Below are positions 47,301 through 59,807 of a stretch of 64,000 nt of DNA, piece by piece. The notes below the pieces were generated by a model. It did not search any database and was not told the DNA's origin. It worked only from the letters and a program-made list of their open reading frames with translations. The position numbers and the translations under genes are program-made. Source of the stretch: Leptobrachium leishanense (Eukaryota; Chordata; Amphibia; Anura; Megophryidae); assembly GCA_009667805.1 (NCBI GenBank), contig CM019064.1, forward strand, positions 381,173,120 through 381,237,119, in the 5' to 3' direction. How positions within the stretch are numbered: the stretch's first letter is position 1; each line of letters begins with the position of its first letter.

Positions 47301-48534
47301 AGGAAGAGGGGGTGAAGCGCCCACCGGAAGAGTATCTATTCCACTCGCTGAATATTGAATATGGGGGTTTCTCTAAATACCCAAGTGACAGTTTGCAAAG
47401 AGAAATACAATACAGCGCTCAAAGACCTGAGTCCATGGGAAAGTGGGGTAGATACAAAATATGTCCATAAACAATAGTCCTTGTCTTTAGGAGTAGATCT
47501 TCTTAAAAATGTAGATGAAGTATGCACTGTAGGAAAAAACACAAAGAGGACCAAAAATTGCGCAGTATGATTGCACCCAAAATGAGAGCAACTTATATTG
47601 ATGTTCAACTCACATTCTGGGGAGCCCACAACCGGCTCCTGGGAATAAAGCAGGCAGGGACTTTTTGTTAGGTGCCCATAGACCCTTCAATCCATTTCTC
47701 CAGAATTCGTCGAGAGAGGGATACTGTAGGGAAATCAACAGAGACCAAAAAATCACCTCCTAGTGCGGTAAATTACAAATAATTTTGTGGTTTAAAAAGA
47801 GTGCCAAGTTTAAACTCACAAGCAGTTGAGCCTCTATTGGCTCCGTCACAATGCGCGCAGGGAGTCATTGTTTGCCCAAACCTTCTTTGCAGAGTTCAAA
47901 AAAGGCAGACAGCAATTGAGTTCAAAAATAAAAACATTTATTAAAATAGATAAATCATATCTACCAGACCAGGACGCGTTTCGCCAATAGTGGCTTCCTC
48001 AGCTGGATATTACATGTCTGTAAAAAAATTTCAACTTTATGTAAAACTGTGGCTTCTGCGTTCCAGGGTGATACGCGAAGCTTCTGAGCATGCGCAAAAT
48101 GGCGGGCGCTATTCAATTACACCTGAGGTCAATCACAGGAAATTTTAATTAATTTTCAATTGTTTAACAAATTATGCATTCTGTATAAAGGCAGCAGCAA
48201 GAGCAGACATGTAATATCCAGCTGAGGAAGCCACTGTTGGCGAAATGCGTCCTGGTCTGGTAGATATGATTTATCTATTTTAATAAATGTTTTTATTTTT
48301 TAACTCAATTGCTGTCTGCCTTTTTTGAACTCTGCAAAGAAGGTTTGGGGAACACCTATATGACTCCCTGCGTGCATTGTGACGGAGCCAATAGAGGCTC
48401 AACTGCATGTGAGTTTAAACTTGGCACTCTTTTTAAACCACAAAATTATTTGTAATTTACCGCACTAGGAGGTGCTTTTTTGGTCTCTGTTGATTTCCCT
48501 ACAGTATCCCTCCCTCGACGAATTCTGGAGAAAT
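47301..48534. mobile_element. Foldback insertion with 14-15-bp flanking direct repeats
   Basis: CGGGTTAAGTAACCT (47286-47300) and CGGTTAAGTAACCT (48535-48548) flank it. Its right part is a foldback: arm 47691-48018 mirrors 48208-48534, with a loop of about 190 bp. The arms include GACCAGGACGCGTTTCGCCA and TTTATTAAAATAGATAAATC. About 390 bp of unrelated non-coding DNA lies left of the first arm. Confidence 0.75.
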
Positions 48535-48935
48535 CGGTTAAGTAACCTGTTTGCGTTTGGAATCTTGCGCTTTTCTTCTGCGCGAGGTTACTGTACTTTG
48601 CGCTCCCTATACTTAACAAGGGGAGCGCAAAGTGTTAATCAACGTTAGGATTACAAAGTCCTAACGCTGATTAACGTCTGGCCACGGATAACAAAAAGTT
48701 AACCAGAGCCATGACTTGGTGTTAACAGATTCCACTTCTGCAGAATCCGTTAACACCAGCCAAAAAACAAAAAAATTAATCGTATACTCACCTCCTGTCC
48801 CGCGGCGAGGACTGCGGCTCTGTCCGCCTCCTCAGTCCGGCGGGAGCAGGGAGAGACTGGGGGAAAAAGTCACTACGCTGACTGCCCGGATCTCGCAAGG
48901 TGAGATCCAGCAGGTCATGTGACCGCATGCGTCTG

Positions 48936-50555
48936 CTTCATAGAAACATAGAAAAATGTCGGCAGATAAGAACCTTTCGGCCCATCTAGTCTGCCCAATT
49001 ACATGGATACTTTACCTGGATTTATCTTTTGTTTAGGATAGCCTTATGCCTATCCCATGCCTGCTTAAATTCAATTACTGTTTTGGCCTCTACCACTTCT
49101 ACTGGAAGACTGTTCCAAGTATCCACCACCCTCTCAGTAAAATAATGCTTCCTGATGTTACTTTTAAACCTTTGCCCCTCTAGTCTAAGACTATGTCCTC
49201 TTGTTTTGCTATTTTGTTTCCTTTTAAATATACTCCCTTCCTCTACCTTGTGGATTCCCTTTACGTATTTAAATGTTTCTATCATATCTCCTCTGTCTCG
49301 TCTTTTTTCCAAGCTGTACATGTTAAGATCATTAAGCCTTTCCTGGTAACGTTTCTCCTTCAAGCCGTACACCATTTTAGTAGCCCTTCTCTGAACTCTC
49401 TCTAAGATGTCTATATCCTTCTGGAGATACGGTCTCCAGTACTGCACACAGTACTCCAAGTGAGGTCTCACCAGTGCTCTGTACAGTGGCATGAGCACTT
49501 CCCTTTTCCTACTGCTAATACCTCTCCCTACACAACCAAGCATTCTGCTAGCATTTCCTGCTGCTCTATTACATTGACTACTTACCCTTAGATCCTCTGA
49601 AATAATAACCCCTAAATCCCTTTCCTCAGATGTTGAGGTTAGGACTGTATCAAATATTCTATATTCTGCCCTTGGGTTTTTACGTCCCAGGTGCATTATC
49701 TTGCACTTATCCACATTAAAACTCAATTGCCACAGCTCCAACCATTTTTTTAGTTTACCTAAGGCTAGGGTCAGACTGAGGCAGTGCGAACGCGCGTGCA
49801 GGCGCACTTAATCACGGCCGCACTAGCAGCAAGTGCCAGGCAATGACGGCCAATATACGAAGTACGGTCGCACAAAAGTCCGGCTGCGCAACGCAAGTGG
49901 AAAATGAACGCATTTTTTCGAGAACGTTAAACCACTAGTACTGACGTACAGAGTGCGCTGCGTCCGCTAGCGGCGTGTTTGCGTGATTTGGAGATGTCAG
50001 ACGCTGCTAATGTCCGGCCAACATAACGTCGAGATGCACAAAGTGTTTTATTGATGATCCGTACAAAATCACGGATGAAACTGCGCATAGTATGACCGCT
50101 ATTGCGTATTCCGTGAAAAAATACGTCCATTCTTCGAACGCACATTTTCACGGACAACGTGAAAAATGCGTTAGTCTGACCCTAGCCTGAATCATTTGTC
50201 ATTTGGCTGATCCCTCCAGGAACGTCAACCCTGTTGCAAATCTTTGTGTCATCAGCAAAAAGACATACTTTTCCATTAATACCTTCTGCAATATCACTAA
50301 TAAAAATATTAAAGAGAATGGGTCCAAGTACTGACCCCTGAGGTACCCCACTGGTAACAAGACCTTGCGCCGAATAAACTCCATTTACCACAACCCTCTG
50401 TTGCCTGTCACTCAGCCACTGCCTAATCCATTCAACAATATTGGAATCCAAGCTCAAAGATTGCAATTTATTGATAAGCCTTCTATGCGGAACAGTATCA
50501 AAAGCCTTACTGAAATGTAAATAAGCAATGTCTACTGCGCCACCTTCAATGCACC
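48936..50555 (-). pseudogene. CR1-like LINE: reverse transcriptase fragment and 3' UTR, split by MITE-C
   Basis: 50555-50191 reads reverse transcriptase blocks HFSKAFDTVPHRRLINKL, SGVPQGSVLGPILFNIFI and the catalytic CLFADDTK. After the MITE, 49759-49022 continues KWLELWQLSFNVDKCKIMHL, RDLGVIISEDL, YRALVRPHLEYCVQYWRPY and the C-terminal WNSLPVEVVEAKTV. The 3' UTR (48936-49021) ends in TTTCTATGTTTCT on the minus strand, typical of CR1 tails. The endonuclease and the start of the reverse transcriptase are absent: a 5'-truncated insertion. Confidence 0.9.
49763..50187. mobile_element. MITE-C copy 2, inserted in the CR1 LINE
   Basis: The ends are GGCTAGGGTCAGAC and GTCTGACCCTAGCC. The flanks TAA (49760-49762) and TGA (50188-50190) are a decayed 3-bp duplication. 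It separates the TND and LGKLKKW parts of the reverse transcriptase. Confidence 0.85.
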
Positions 50556-50728
50556 TATGGACTCCATTGAGAGGATGCTTGCAGTGGTGCTCATCCCAGG
50601 GCTTTGCGCACAGTAACAATGCAGGCAGATTTTTTAGTGCCTGCATTGTAATCTAGCGATAAAACAGCCGCGAGCACACTTTTTCCTCCCTAACGCCCCC
50701 ATTTTACCGCTAGGAATGTAATTTTGCC

Positions 50729-50833
50729 TATCGTGTATCGAACAAAGATATGGGACATCAAAAAAACTTAAATATATACGTCTCATTTTGTACTAATTTT
50801 CACTTATCGGTCTTTTCATTTGCCTTTGTTTTT
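50729..50833 (+). mobile_element. Mariner-like fragment, second arm
   Basis: TATCGTGTATCGAACAAAG and TATACGTCTCATTTTGTACT match the reverse complement of 46220-46495 with an internal deletion. It is therefore inverted relative to the first arm. Confidence 0.7.
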
Positions 50834-50971
50834 TTAATATCTTGCATTTTATTACTTTGTATTTCTGTACCTACTGTAACAATTCAATGTTCTTGAACCC
50901 AGGACATACTTGAAAACGAGAGAAATCTCAATGTATCCTTCCTGGTAAAATACTTTATAAATAAATAAATA
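50834..50971 (+). mobile_element. LINE-X 3' UTR fragment
   Basis: AATATCTTGCATTTTATTAC, CAATGTTCTTGAACCCAGGA, and the tail TATCCTTCCTGGTAAAATAC followed by TTTATAAATAAATAAAT. Confidence 0.8.
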
Positions 50972-51830
50972 ACATGGATAGGAGTGTTACTACTACATTA
51001 GCAGATATAATGCATGAGATTACTATTTTTGGTGTGATTAGCCCAAATTCCTTAGCAAAGAATTGAAGATTATGCCTTTGCTTCATGCCTGTTACCTGCT
51101 ATATTACCTCTGCATCATTCCTCTTGTAATCATTATGCATCTTTCCATCCAATAGTTACTATTAGAAGTCATGTAGGACTCATTTTGTTATTATTTTGCG
51201 TGCCCCATTGAAATAGGGAATTAAAATAAGCATTATTATTGTATTATTGTATTATAGCTGTAATTGTTATTTATCTTTTAAAAAATCTTCACACTTTTAC
51301 CAACACAAACATTTCCAGGTTACCTATTGGTCGGTTCTTATAAAGGGTACCTCTTAAAAAGCATTAATATAATAATAATAATGGTAATAAAAGGATCAAC
51401 ATTTATATGTTTGTTAATGTGGAGTTTAGCGGTATGAAAAGATTTATAGAGATAGATTTATACCACATGTTAAAGTAAATGGTTACATATTTAGAATCTG
51501 TGATGGTGATATATCATCTGAGCCATAAATTCCTTCATGAAACGGTTCTTTTGGCGTGTGACTTTTATCTTCTCTGAAGCATGGGAATGCGTAGTTAGCC
51601 CATAAGATTATATGGTATAGAACTATATCAATATATGCTAATATTATATAATTCTGAACAATTTATTTTTTATGTAGTTATCCAGCCGTTGCAGAAACCG
51701 GTGAGGTGATAAAATTTTCGGGATTTTACATCAGTCTGTATTACAATAACTCGCAGACACACAGGTTCTATAAAATAAAATAGAAACGCAAACATTGGAA
51801 TAGCATATTGTGGGTAAGAGAATGAAACAG
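50972..51830. other. No recognisable feature
   Basis: AT-rich, no supportable gene or repeat. Confidence 0.5.
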
Positions 51831-52061
51831 ACTTGCAGCTAGGGTTGCCATGTTTTCCTGGACACCTATTACTAGTTCATGCAGAGGGAGAGCACATGGA
51901 ATGTGTTGCCCTGCAACATGTATAACTCATCTGCTGCAGAAAGGAAATCAAAGCAGGTTACCTGGGGTATCTTTTTTGATTTCTTACCTGCAGTGTATGG
52001 TTTATACATCCTGCAGGCTGGCATTTTTCATGCACTGTCCATCAGTGTGATTAAATTATAA

Positions 52062-53145
52062 GGGCTCATTCTCCGCCCAAACGCGCATGCGCAGCACAAT
52101 TTTTTCTTGCGCGCAGCGCTAAACGTAAATGCGCTTAAATTAACGCTGGTATTACGATCCGAGTGCATCTTTTCATCCGTCCGAAAATATCGCGCGTAAA
52201 AAATACGTGCGAAAACGCGCGCAAATTAACACTGCGCGCAGAAATCGGTGGGCAGACTGTCTTTGCACGCGATTCAGGCTAGGGTCAGACTAACACAATT
52301 TTTGCGTCGTCCGTGAAAAAGTGCGTTCGAACGAATGGACGTATTTTTTCACGGAATACGCGATAGCGGTCATACAATGCAGCGTCTGACGTCTCCTAAT
52401 CACTCACACACGCCGCTAGCAGATGCAGCGCACTCTGTACGTCAGTACTAGCGGTATCACGTTCTCAAAAAAATGCGTTTGTTTGCCGCTTACGTTGCGC
52501 GGCCGCACTTTTGTGCGGCCGTACTTCGTACATTGCCTGTTTATTGGCCGTCATTTGCTGCTACTACGGCCGTGATAAAGTGCGGTTGCACGCGCGTTCG
52601 CACTGCGTTCGTCTGACCCTAGCCTAAGCCAATCAGAATTAAGAACCACAATTGTCTCCCGTTCAGTTTTTGCGTCTGTCAAAATCAATCTGAGTATATA
52701 TGCTGCAGCAATAATAAAAACACGAACAACCTCTCAATTTTATTGTTTGGGTATGTGTAGAATGTGTAACTATACTTTGCTGTATTTTTTTTTTCGTGCT
52801 GGTGTATTTCGTTTCAGCCAGAACGTTCAGATTTGCAGTTACCACCAGCTTTTAAAAGACGTTAAAATTATGCGTGCAAACGTCGTTCGTAAAAAATTGC
52901 GCATCGATTGTAATACCATCCGCGTACCAGCACACGAACACATTTCTGCTCACAATGTTAAGTATGGGATGTGCGCACAAACTTTTGCTCGCGCAGGGTT
53001 CGCACAGGGTAACTCGCGGTAGACGTTAACGTGCATTTTGTGTGCGAACGTCGTAATACGACGTTCAGCGCAAAGGGTTTTTCCCCTCGCGTTAATGCGT
53101 TTTTGCGCATGCTCAAAATTGTGCGCAAAGAGTGTAATAGGGCCC
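52062..53145 (-). mobile_element. MITE-D copy 1 (PIF/Harbinger-like)
   Basis: The end GGGCTC and the inverse of ATGTAATAGGGCCC-type sequence at 53132-53145 are flanked by TAA (52059-52061 and 53146-53148). Its body is homologous, in reverse orientation, to 61564-62741. It has an unusual density of GCGCA/TGCGC words. Confidence 0.75.
52277..52624. mobile_element. MITE-C copy 3
   Basis: The ends are GGCTAGGGTCAGAC and GTCTGACCCTAGCC. The flanks TCA and TAA are a decayed 3-bp duplication. It is nested in MITE-D copy 1. Confidence 0.85.
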
Positions 53146-53190
53146 TAAGTGTCCAGGAAAACATGGCCGATTTGGCAACCCTACTTGCAG

Positions 53191-53904
53191 CTTAGATCTT
53201 CTCAAAGAGTTTCCTGTAATTTTAAGAATGCAGATTACCTACATTTACAGTAAAAAAACATGCAAATCTTATCTTTATATAAGTAGATATAGCAGCCGTA
53301 CAGTAAATGAATTCAAATGCCCTGTAAGCTGCTGCTACCAACGAATATAATTTAGTATGTGCACATAGCCATTCCAACCTCTTCCTCTATACGATATACA
53401 TTAATTATAACAGGATCCTATTTTGTGAGAGAGGGAGATGGGTAATATGATTGGCAGCCCCAAGGAACTAACTTGACTTGAGCTATAGCTCATTGATTGA
53501 GCATTATGTTCCTTTCTGTTCTGCTACGTTGCTATCACTACTAACATTATAATTATAAGTATTTATAAAGCTTGAATCCGTTACATTTTAGGCTGGCCTT
53601 GATCATCTAGATCAGCTTTACTTACAAGCAAAATTCAATATCCACCCAATGAACTTCTTTTAATATTAACTTTCTTAATAGATAGATTTTGGGATATTTT
53701 TTTCTCCCTTGTGTATGAGCCAGTGCCCTGCACCTTATTTTGCCATCCATTCTGGTTCCATTGCTTACCAAGCCTTTCCACCATTTTTAAGCACAGAGTG
53801 ATCACACCTGTTAAAATAATAATTCATACAATTAACACATTTCTTAACCAATCACTGACCAATTCCTTTTCGCTTTAACTCACAAGTTCTAGTAATATAT
53901 TCTA
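53191..53904. other. No recognisable feature
   Basis: Nothing identified between the hAT-like nest and the next Tc1 element. Confidence 0.5.
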
Positions 53905-55533
<1,629 letters not shown>

Positions 55534-55717
55534 TATATACAGTATATGGCTGATTGCCTATATTGAATGTTTCTTGACTTTCTATAACCTGGACCCCAGT
55601 ATTCAAAAATCCCCACTAAGGCTGGCGTCAGACGAACGTATTTGAAAGCGGAAGGAATGTCCGTGAGAGTGAACGTTCCTTCCACTCGACGCCTGTCTGG
55701 CCACCTCTCTGAGCTCA

Positions 55718-56290
55718 TTGGGAATCTAGACGCACCCTTCACCTTTCCAACCTGGTGTTTAAGAACTTCTCTGGGAAGCTACCACCCTACCTGAATAGGC
55801 TGCATCCCTTAGCAGTTCCATCATCCTATAACCTCCGATCCAGGACCAGCACCTTACTTGCAATACCATAATACAAAAAGAAAGTGCCTCGATCCTCATT
55901 TTCCTACACAGCACCACAATTATGTAATAACCTCCCAGACGCCATCAAATCTTCTCCCAGTCTAAAGTCCCTTAAAAGTTCCCTATTAACATACCTCAAT
56001 AAAGAATGCACCTGTAAACATGTAACATAATGACTATATACAGAATGCACCTGTAAACATGTAACATAATGACTATATACAGAATGCACCTGTAAACATG
56101 TAACATAGTGACTATATTTCCTACATATTTATTTTCTGTTAATCTGTATATTTGTTTTGTGTTAATATCTTGCATTTTACTTTTTGTATTTCTGTAACAA
56201 TGTTCTTGAACCCAGGACATACTTGAAAACGAGAGAAATCTCAATGTATCCTTCCTGGTAAAATCCTTTATAAATAAATAAAAATTTTAG
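55718..56290 (+). pseudogene. LINE-X (L2-like) pol C-terminus and complete 3' UTR
   Basis: It is flanked by an exact 8-bp duplication TGAGCTCA (55710-55717 and 56291-56298), so it is an intact 5'-truncated insertion. One frame reads LVFKNFSGKLPPYLNRL, then VPSSYNLRSRTSTLLAIP, a stop, then SSFSYTAPQLCNNLPDAIKS, the L2 C-terminal signature. The UTR holds a 39-bp repeat in three copies and the tail shared with the SINE. It is the reference copy for other LINE-X fragments here. Confidence 0.85.
56003..56119 (+). repeat. 39-bp tandem repeat in the LINE-X 3' UTR
   Basis: Three units start at 56003, 56042 and 56081 (AGAATGCACCTGTAAACATG ...). Only one unit is seen in the copy at 2666-2700. Confidence 0.9.
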
Positions 56291-56555
56291 TGAGCTCAGC
56301 GCTGCAAGGCTCGATCCTCCTATGGAGGGTCGCGCTTTGCAGCTCTGCCAACGCGCGTCCTAGCACTTTGACAGAGAGGGCTGCTGCACGGACGCAACAG
56401 CGTGTGGCTGCGACGGACGCCAGAAGGCACATCAGTACGGACACACGCCAGCCTAAGGGACCTATCAAACGTCAAGCTATAACAAAATTTCACAGTATGG
56501 TAAACACAGACAGGTATCTATCAGCTTTGTGGTTAAGATTAAAAAGGAAGAAATA

Positions 56556-56830
56556 CAGGTCTGTTCACTAAAAGGTGAAACTTAAACTAGAATTTTTACT
56601 TCTCCAGGCATTCTTCTGAGGTTCACCTTTAAGGGGTTATTCAGAGAGACGACCTGGCCCCGAAATGTAACTGGACACCGAAATTCAGCATACGGTGACA
56701 TTTCGGGGCCGTACGGCTATTCAGAGAGCAGGCAGTTCACCAAATTTTGGTGAATTGCCTGCACGTACGGTGCTGTTTGACGGCAGTGAAATCCTCCATA
56801 GAGATGCAATTCACTGCACTACAGTAAGGT
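56556..56830. mobile_element. MITE-B and MITE-A fragments, abutting
   Basis: AGAATTTTTACTTCTCCAGG through GGTTCACCTTTAA is a MITE-B piece. It runs directly into GGGGTTATTCAGAGAGACG and a MITE-A-like block with a hairpin (CCCCGAAATGTAAC ... GTGACATTTCGGGG) and CTATTCAGAGAGCAGGCAGT. Confidence 0.55.
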
Positions 56831-57328
56831 TGGCTTATCCCAAGAATCCCAAGTGTCCCAGATTTTCATTCGGGAGAGGTGGGATCCATCACTCGGTTTA
56901 AGAAAATCATTCAATGATTGGCTAAACCTTAGCATGCGCCCTCGCTCTGCGGCGCAGCATGCCAGGAGGTGTAGTTTCTCACCTGGCTCCCCCCTGGAGC
57001 AGGCTGAGGCTCTCCTCTCCGGCTCCACCGCGTCCGCCGATAGTCAGCCAGCCCCGGAAGTGTTCCCAGACTCACACTCTCTGTCTGCGTCTTCACTGCT
57101 TGCTCCGCCATCTCCATTTCTCCAGCGTGTTTTTATTTGTAATGTATTTTATATTGTGTTTTTATTTGTAATGCACAAGTAATCTATTTACAGTGTTCGT
57201 AAGTGGTAGAGTCCCTTTAAATACTGCAACAGTTCCCTTGTTCTCATTTGCCCCATGTCATTTCATACACTGACTTTTATAATTCAACATAATTTGCTAC
57301 CACTGTGGTAAAATAACTCCACAACATA
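56831..57328. other. Unassigned; GC-rich block at 56820-57110
   Basis: 56822-56925 shares a module with 30918-30990 in inverse orientation (TGAATGATT, CTTAAACCGAG, TGATGGATCCCA). The rest has no recognised gene. Confidence 0.4.
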
Positions 57329-58558
57329 CACTATATTGCCAAACGTATTCGCTCACCCATCCAAATAATCTGAATCAGGTGTTCCAATCACTTCCATGGC
57401 CACAGGTATATAAAATCAAGCACCTAGGCATGCAGACTGTTTTTACAAACATTTGTGAAAGAATGGGTCGCTCTCAGGAGCTCAGTGAATTCCAGCATGG
57501 AACTGTTATAGGATGTCACCAGTGCCTCAAATCCAGATGTGAATAAATCTAAATATTCCACAGTCAACTGTCAGCTGTATTATAAGAGCGCAGAAGTGTT
57601 TGGGAACGACAGCAACTCAGCCACGAAGTGGTAGGCCACGTAAACTGACGGAGCAGGGTCAGCGGATGCTGAGGCACATAGTGCGAAGAGGTCACCAACT
57701 TTCTGCAGAGTCAATCGCTACAGACCTCCAAACTTCATGTGGCTTTCAGATTAGCTCAAGAACAGTGCGCAGAGAGCTTAATGAAATGGGTTTCCATGGC
57801 TGAGGCAGCTGCTTCCAAGCCATACATCACCATTGCAATGCAAAGCGTTGGATGCAGTGGTGTAAAGCACACCACCACTGGACTCTAGAGCAGTGGAGAT
57901 GCATTCTCTGGAGTGACAAATCGCGCTTCTCCATCTGGTAATCTGATGGACGAGTCTGGGTTTGGCGGTTGCCAGGAGAACGGTACTTGTCTGACTGCAT
58001 TGTGCCAAGTGTAAAGTTTGGTGGAGGGGGGATTGTGGTGTGGGGTTTTTTTCAGGAGCTGGGCTTGGCCCCTTAGTTCCAGTTAAAGGATCTCTGAATG
58101 TTCAGCATACCAAGACATTTTGGACAATTCCATGCTCCCAACTTTGTGGGAACAGTTTGGAGCTGGCCCCTTCCTCTTCCAACACGACTGTGCACCAGTG
58201 CACAAAGCAAGGTCCATAAAGACATGGATGACAGAGTCTGGTGTGGATGAACATGATTGGCCTGCAAAGAGTCCTGACCTCAACCCGATAGAACACCTTT
58301 GGGATGAATTAGAGCGGAAACTGAGAGCCAGGCCTTCTCGTCCAACATCAGTGTGTGACCTCACAAATGCGCTTCTGGAAGAATGGTCAAAAATTCCCAT
58401 AAACACACTCCTAAACCTTGTGGACAGCCTTCCCAGAAGAGTTGACCGACATCATATTGGACCGACGTCATATTGGACCCTATGGATTAGGAATGGGATG
58501 CCACTTAAGTTCATATGCGAGTCAAGGCAGGTGAGCGAATACTTTTGGCAATATAGTG
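57329..58558 (+). mobile_element. Tc1/mariner-type transposon, copy 4, decayed
   Basis: The ends CACTATATTGCCAAACGTAT and inverse CACTATATTGCCAAAAGTAT have TA on both sides (57327-57328 and 58559-58560). Length 1230 bp with one degenerate transposase gene. Confidence 0.95.
57463..58480 (+). pseudogene. Tc1-type transposase, multiple stops and frameshifts
   Basis: It begins near an ATG at 57463 (MGRSQELSEFQHGTVIGCHQ) and soon meets stops. Readable parts are the hook and helix-turn-helix (TATQPRSGRPRKLTEQGQRM at 57600), CILWSDKSRFSIW (first catalytic D kept, following Glu changed to Lys), [27 protein letters not shown] and [15 protein letters not shown]. The C-terminus shifts frame after LPRRVD, so the open frame to 58629 runs into flanking DNA. 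Confidence 0.9.
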
Positions 58559-59803
58559 TAGCTCCCAAACCTAAACATATTCACCAAAAATCTATTTCTT
58601 CCATCTCACTCATTCCGTTCTCAAAGTAACCTGTGCTTCTCTGGTACACACTTTCTATATATGCATTATTCCCAACTGTAACAATTACATTTATAAGCGT
58701 CTTCATATACCCAGTGCTGTACAATGGGTGGCACAAACAAAAATTGACAATTACCCGTATTTTTCCAAGATGCCCCCATGTATAAGACCCCTCCATGTAT
58801 AAGACGACCTCAACACTTAGAACAGGCCCACACCTAGTAACTGGTACCAGTTACTCCCGTGTATAAGACGACCCCCAATTTCTGGCTTAACGATTTTAGA
58901 CAAAAGTATAGCCTTATATACGGAAAGATACTGTAGGTTTAATTTACGAATAACAATAGGAAAAAAAAACCCCTGCTCGAGTGAGCTTACAATCTAAACT
59001 CTTTTCCTTATTTATATAAATGTTCTTCTGTGCCGATTAGTCTTCTGTTTAGTCATTACCAGTCCTTAACAAAATCAATATCTTGTAGAAGTCAATTGAC
59101 TAACTGGTTAACTACTCACCCCATGTCCACTCACTCGTTTCATCTTTTTAGTTCTTCTCTTTTCTTTCCTTTATCTTAATTCTGTGTTATTTGTAGACTC
59201 TATATTGATATTACACTTTCCAAATATTTGGTTGCTATCAACTATCAACCACTTAATTTACACTTTAACCTTATTAAAGCAGGGCCTTCACTGCTTCTGT
59301 TAACGTGACCTGTGTGTCAAAATTGTATATCTCGTTCATTTATCGTACAGCATGGTAGTATAAATAAATGCTACTTCTGCTATAGATAAACTTTTTCTTT
59401 TTTTCATTTTGAAAATCAATATTGCATGTCATCACTTTGTCCTTTGGCCCTTGTCCTTTCAAGTTCATTTATTTGTCTTCCACAAAGTCCTTTCTTACCA
59501 ATATCCTAGCTTGCCTTTCTACGGTCTCCCTAAACCTCTGTTCTTTTACTGTTACTCCAAACTTTCATGCTTGTCCTATCTTTTTCACGTTTTCAGCCTC
59601 ATTTAGCATCCTTGTATTTAAAATATTCTTCAATGTTTTCCTTTTGTCTAGTTCATTCCGCTTTGGCCCTCATTTACTATTTCTTCCCCTTACTTCCTTT
59701 ACTCTTTTAATTTACCTTTCTTGTCGGTTGTTTTTTCTTTTACTATTGCCTTTTGGTGTTCTCTTCATTTATCAGGGTTATTCAAAGAGATCCGAATTAA
59801 GGA
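58559..59803. other. Unassigned, with a 'CCCCATGTATAAGAC' repeat at 58750-58935 and a MITE-A end at 59772
   Basis: 58750-58935 starts ACCCGTATTTTTCCAAGATG and repeats GTGTATAAGACGACC, with an inverse TATACGGAAAGATACTG at its right; it is probably a small DNA element. 59772-59795 is a bare MITE-A terminus (CAGGGTTATTCAAAGAGATC) cut off by the following TTAA element. Nothing else seen. Confidence 0.5.
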
Positions 59804-59807
59804 TTAA

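Larger units (their letters stand above)
47199..50728. mobile_element. PIF/Harbinger-like element split by a foldback and a CR1 LINE
   Basis: The ends are GGCCAAATTACATAC and inverse GGCAAAATTACATTC. Interior pieces at 47200-47300, 48535-48935 and 50556-50728 match the element at 33213-33878 (TTTGCGCTCCC, GAGATCCAGCAGGTCATGTG, GGACTCCATTGAG). It lies inside the mariner-like inverted repeat (GATATC on the left, TATCGTG on the right). The exact target duplication is not clear. Confidence 0.65.
51839..53182. mobile_element. hAT-like element enclosing MITE-D and MITE-C
   Basis: It has an exact 8-bp target duplication ACTTGCAG (51831-51838 and 53183-53190). The end repeats AGGGTTGCCATGTTTTCCTG and inverse AGGGTTGCCAAATCGGCCATG are alike. 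Only about 220 bp is its own interior; the rest is the nested Harbinger-like pair. Confidence 0.8.
55620..56453. mobile_element. PIF/Harbinger-like element split by LINE-X
   Basis: The ends GGCTGGCGTCAGACGAACGT and inverse GGCTGGCGTGTGTCCGTAC are flanked by TAA (55617-55619 and 56454-56456). Its interior resumes at 56299 after the LINE. It resembles MITE-C in its ends but has a different interior. Confidence 0.75.

Noticed and set aside
56930..57120. CpG-rich promoter or first exon of a host gene
   Set aside because: No splice sites, conserved protein or downstream gene could be supported, and part of the block is shared with 30.9 kb.
58480..58629. C-terminal extension of the Tc1-type transposase to 58629
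   Set aside because: After a frameshift near 58450 the frame runs through the terminal repeat into flanking DNA.
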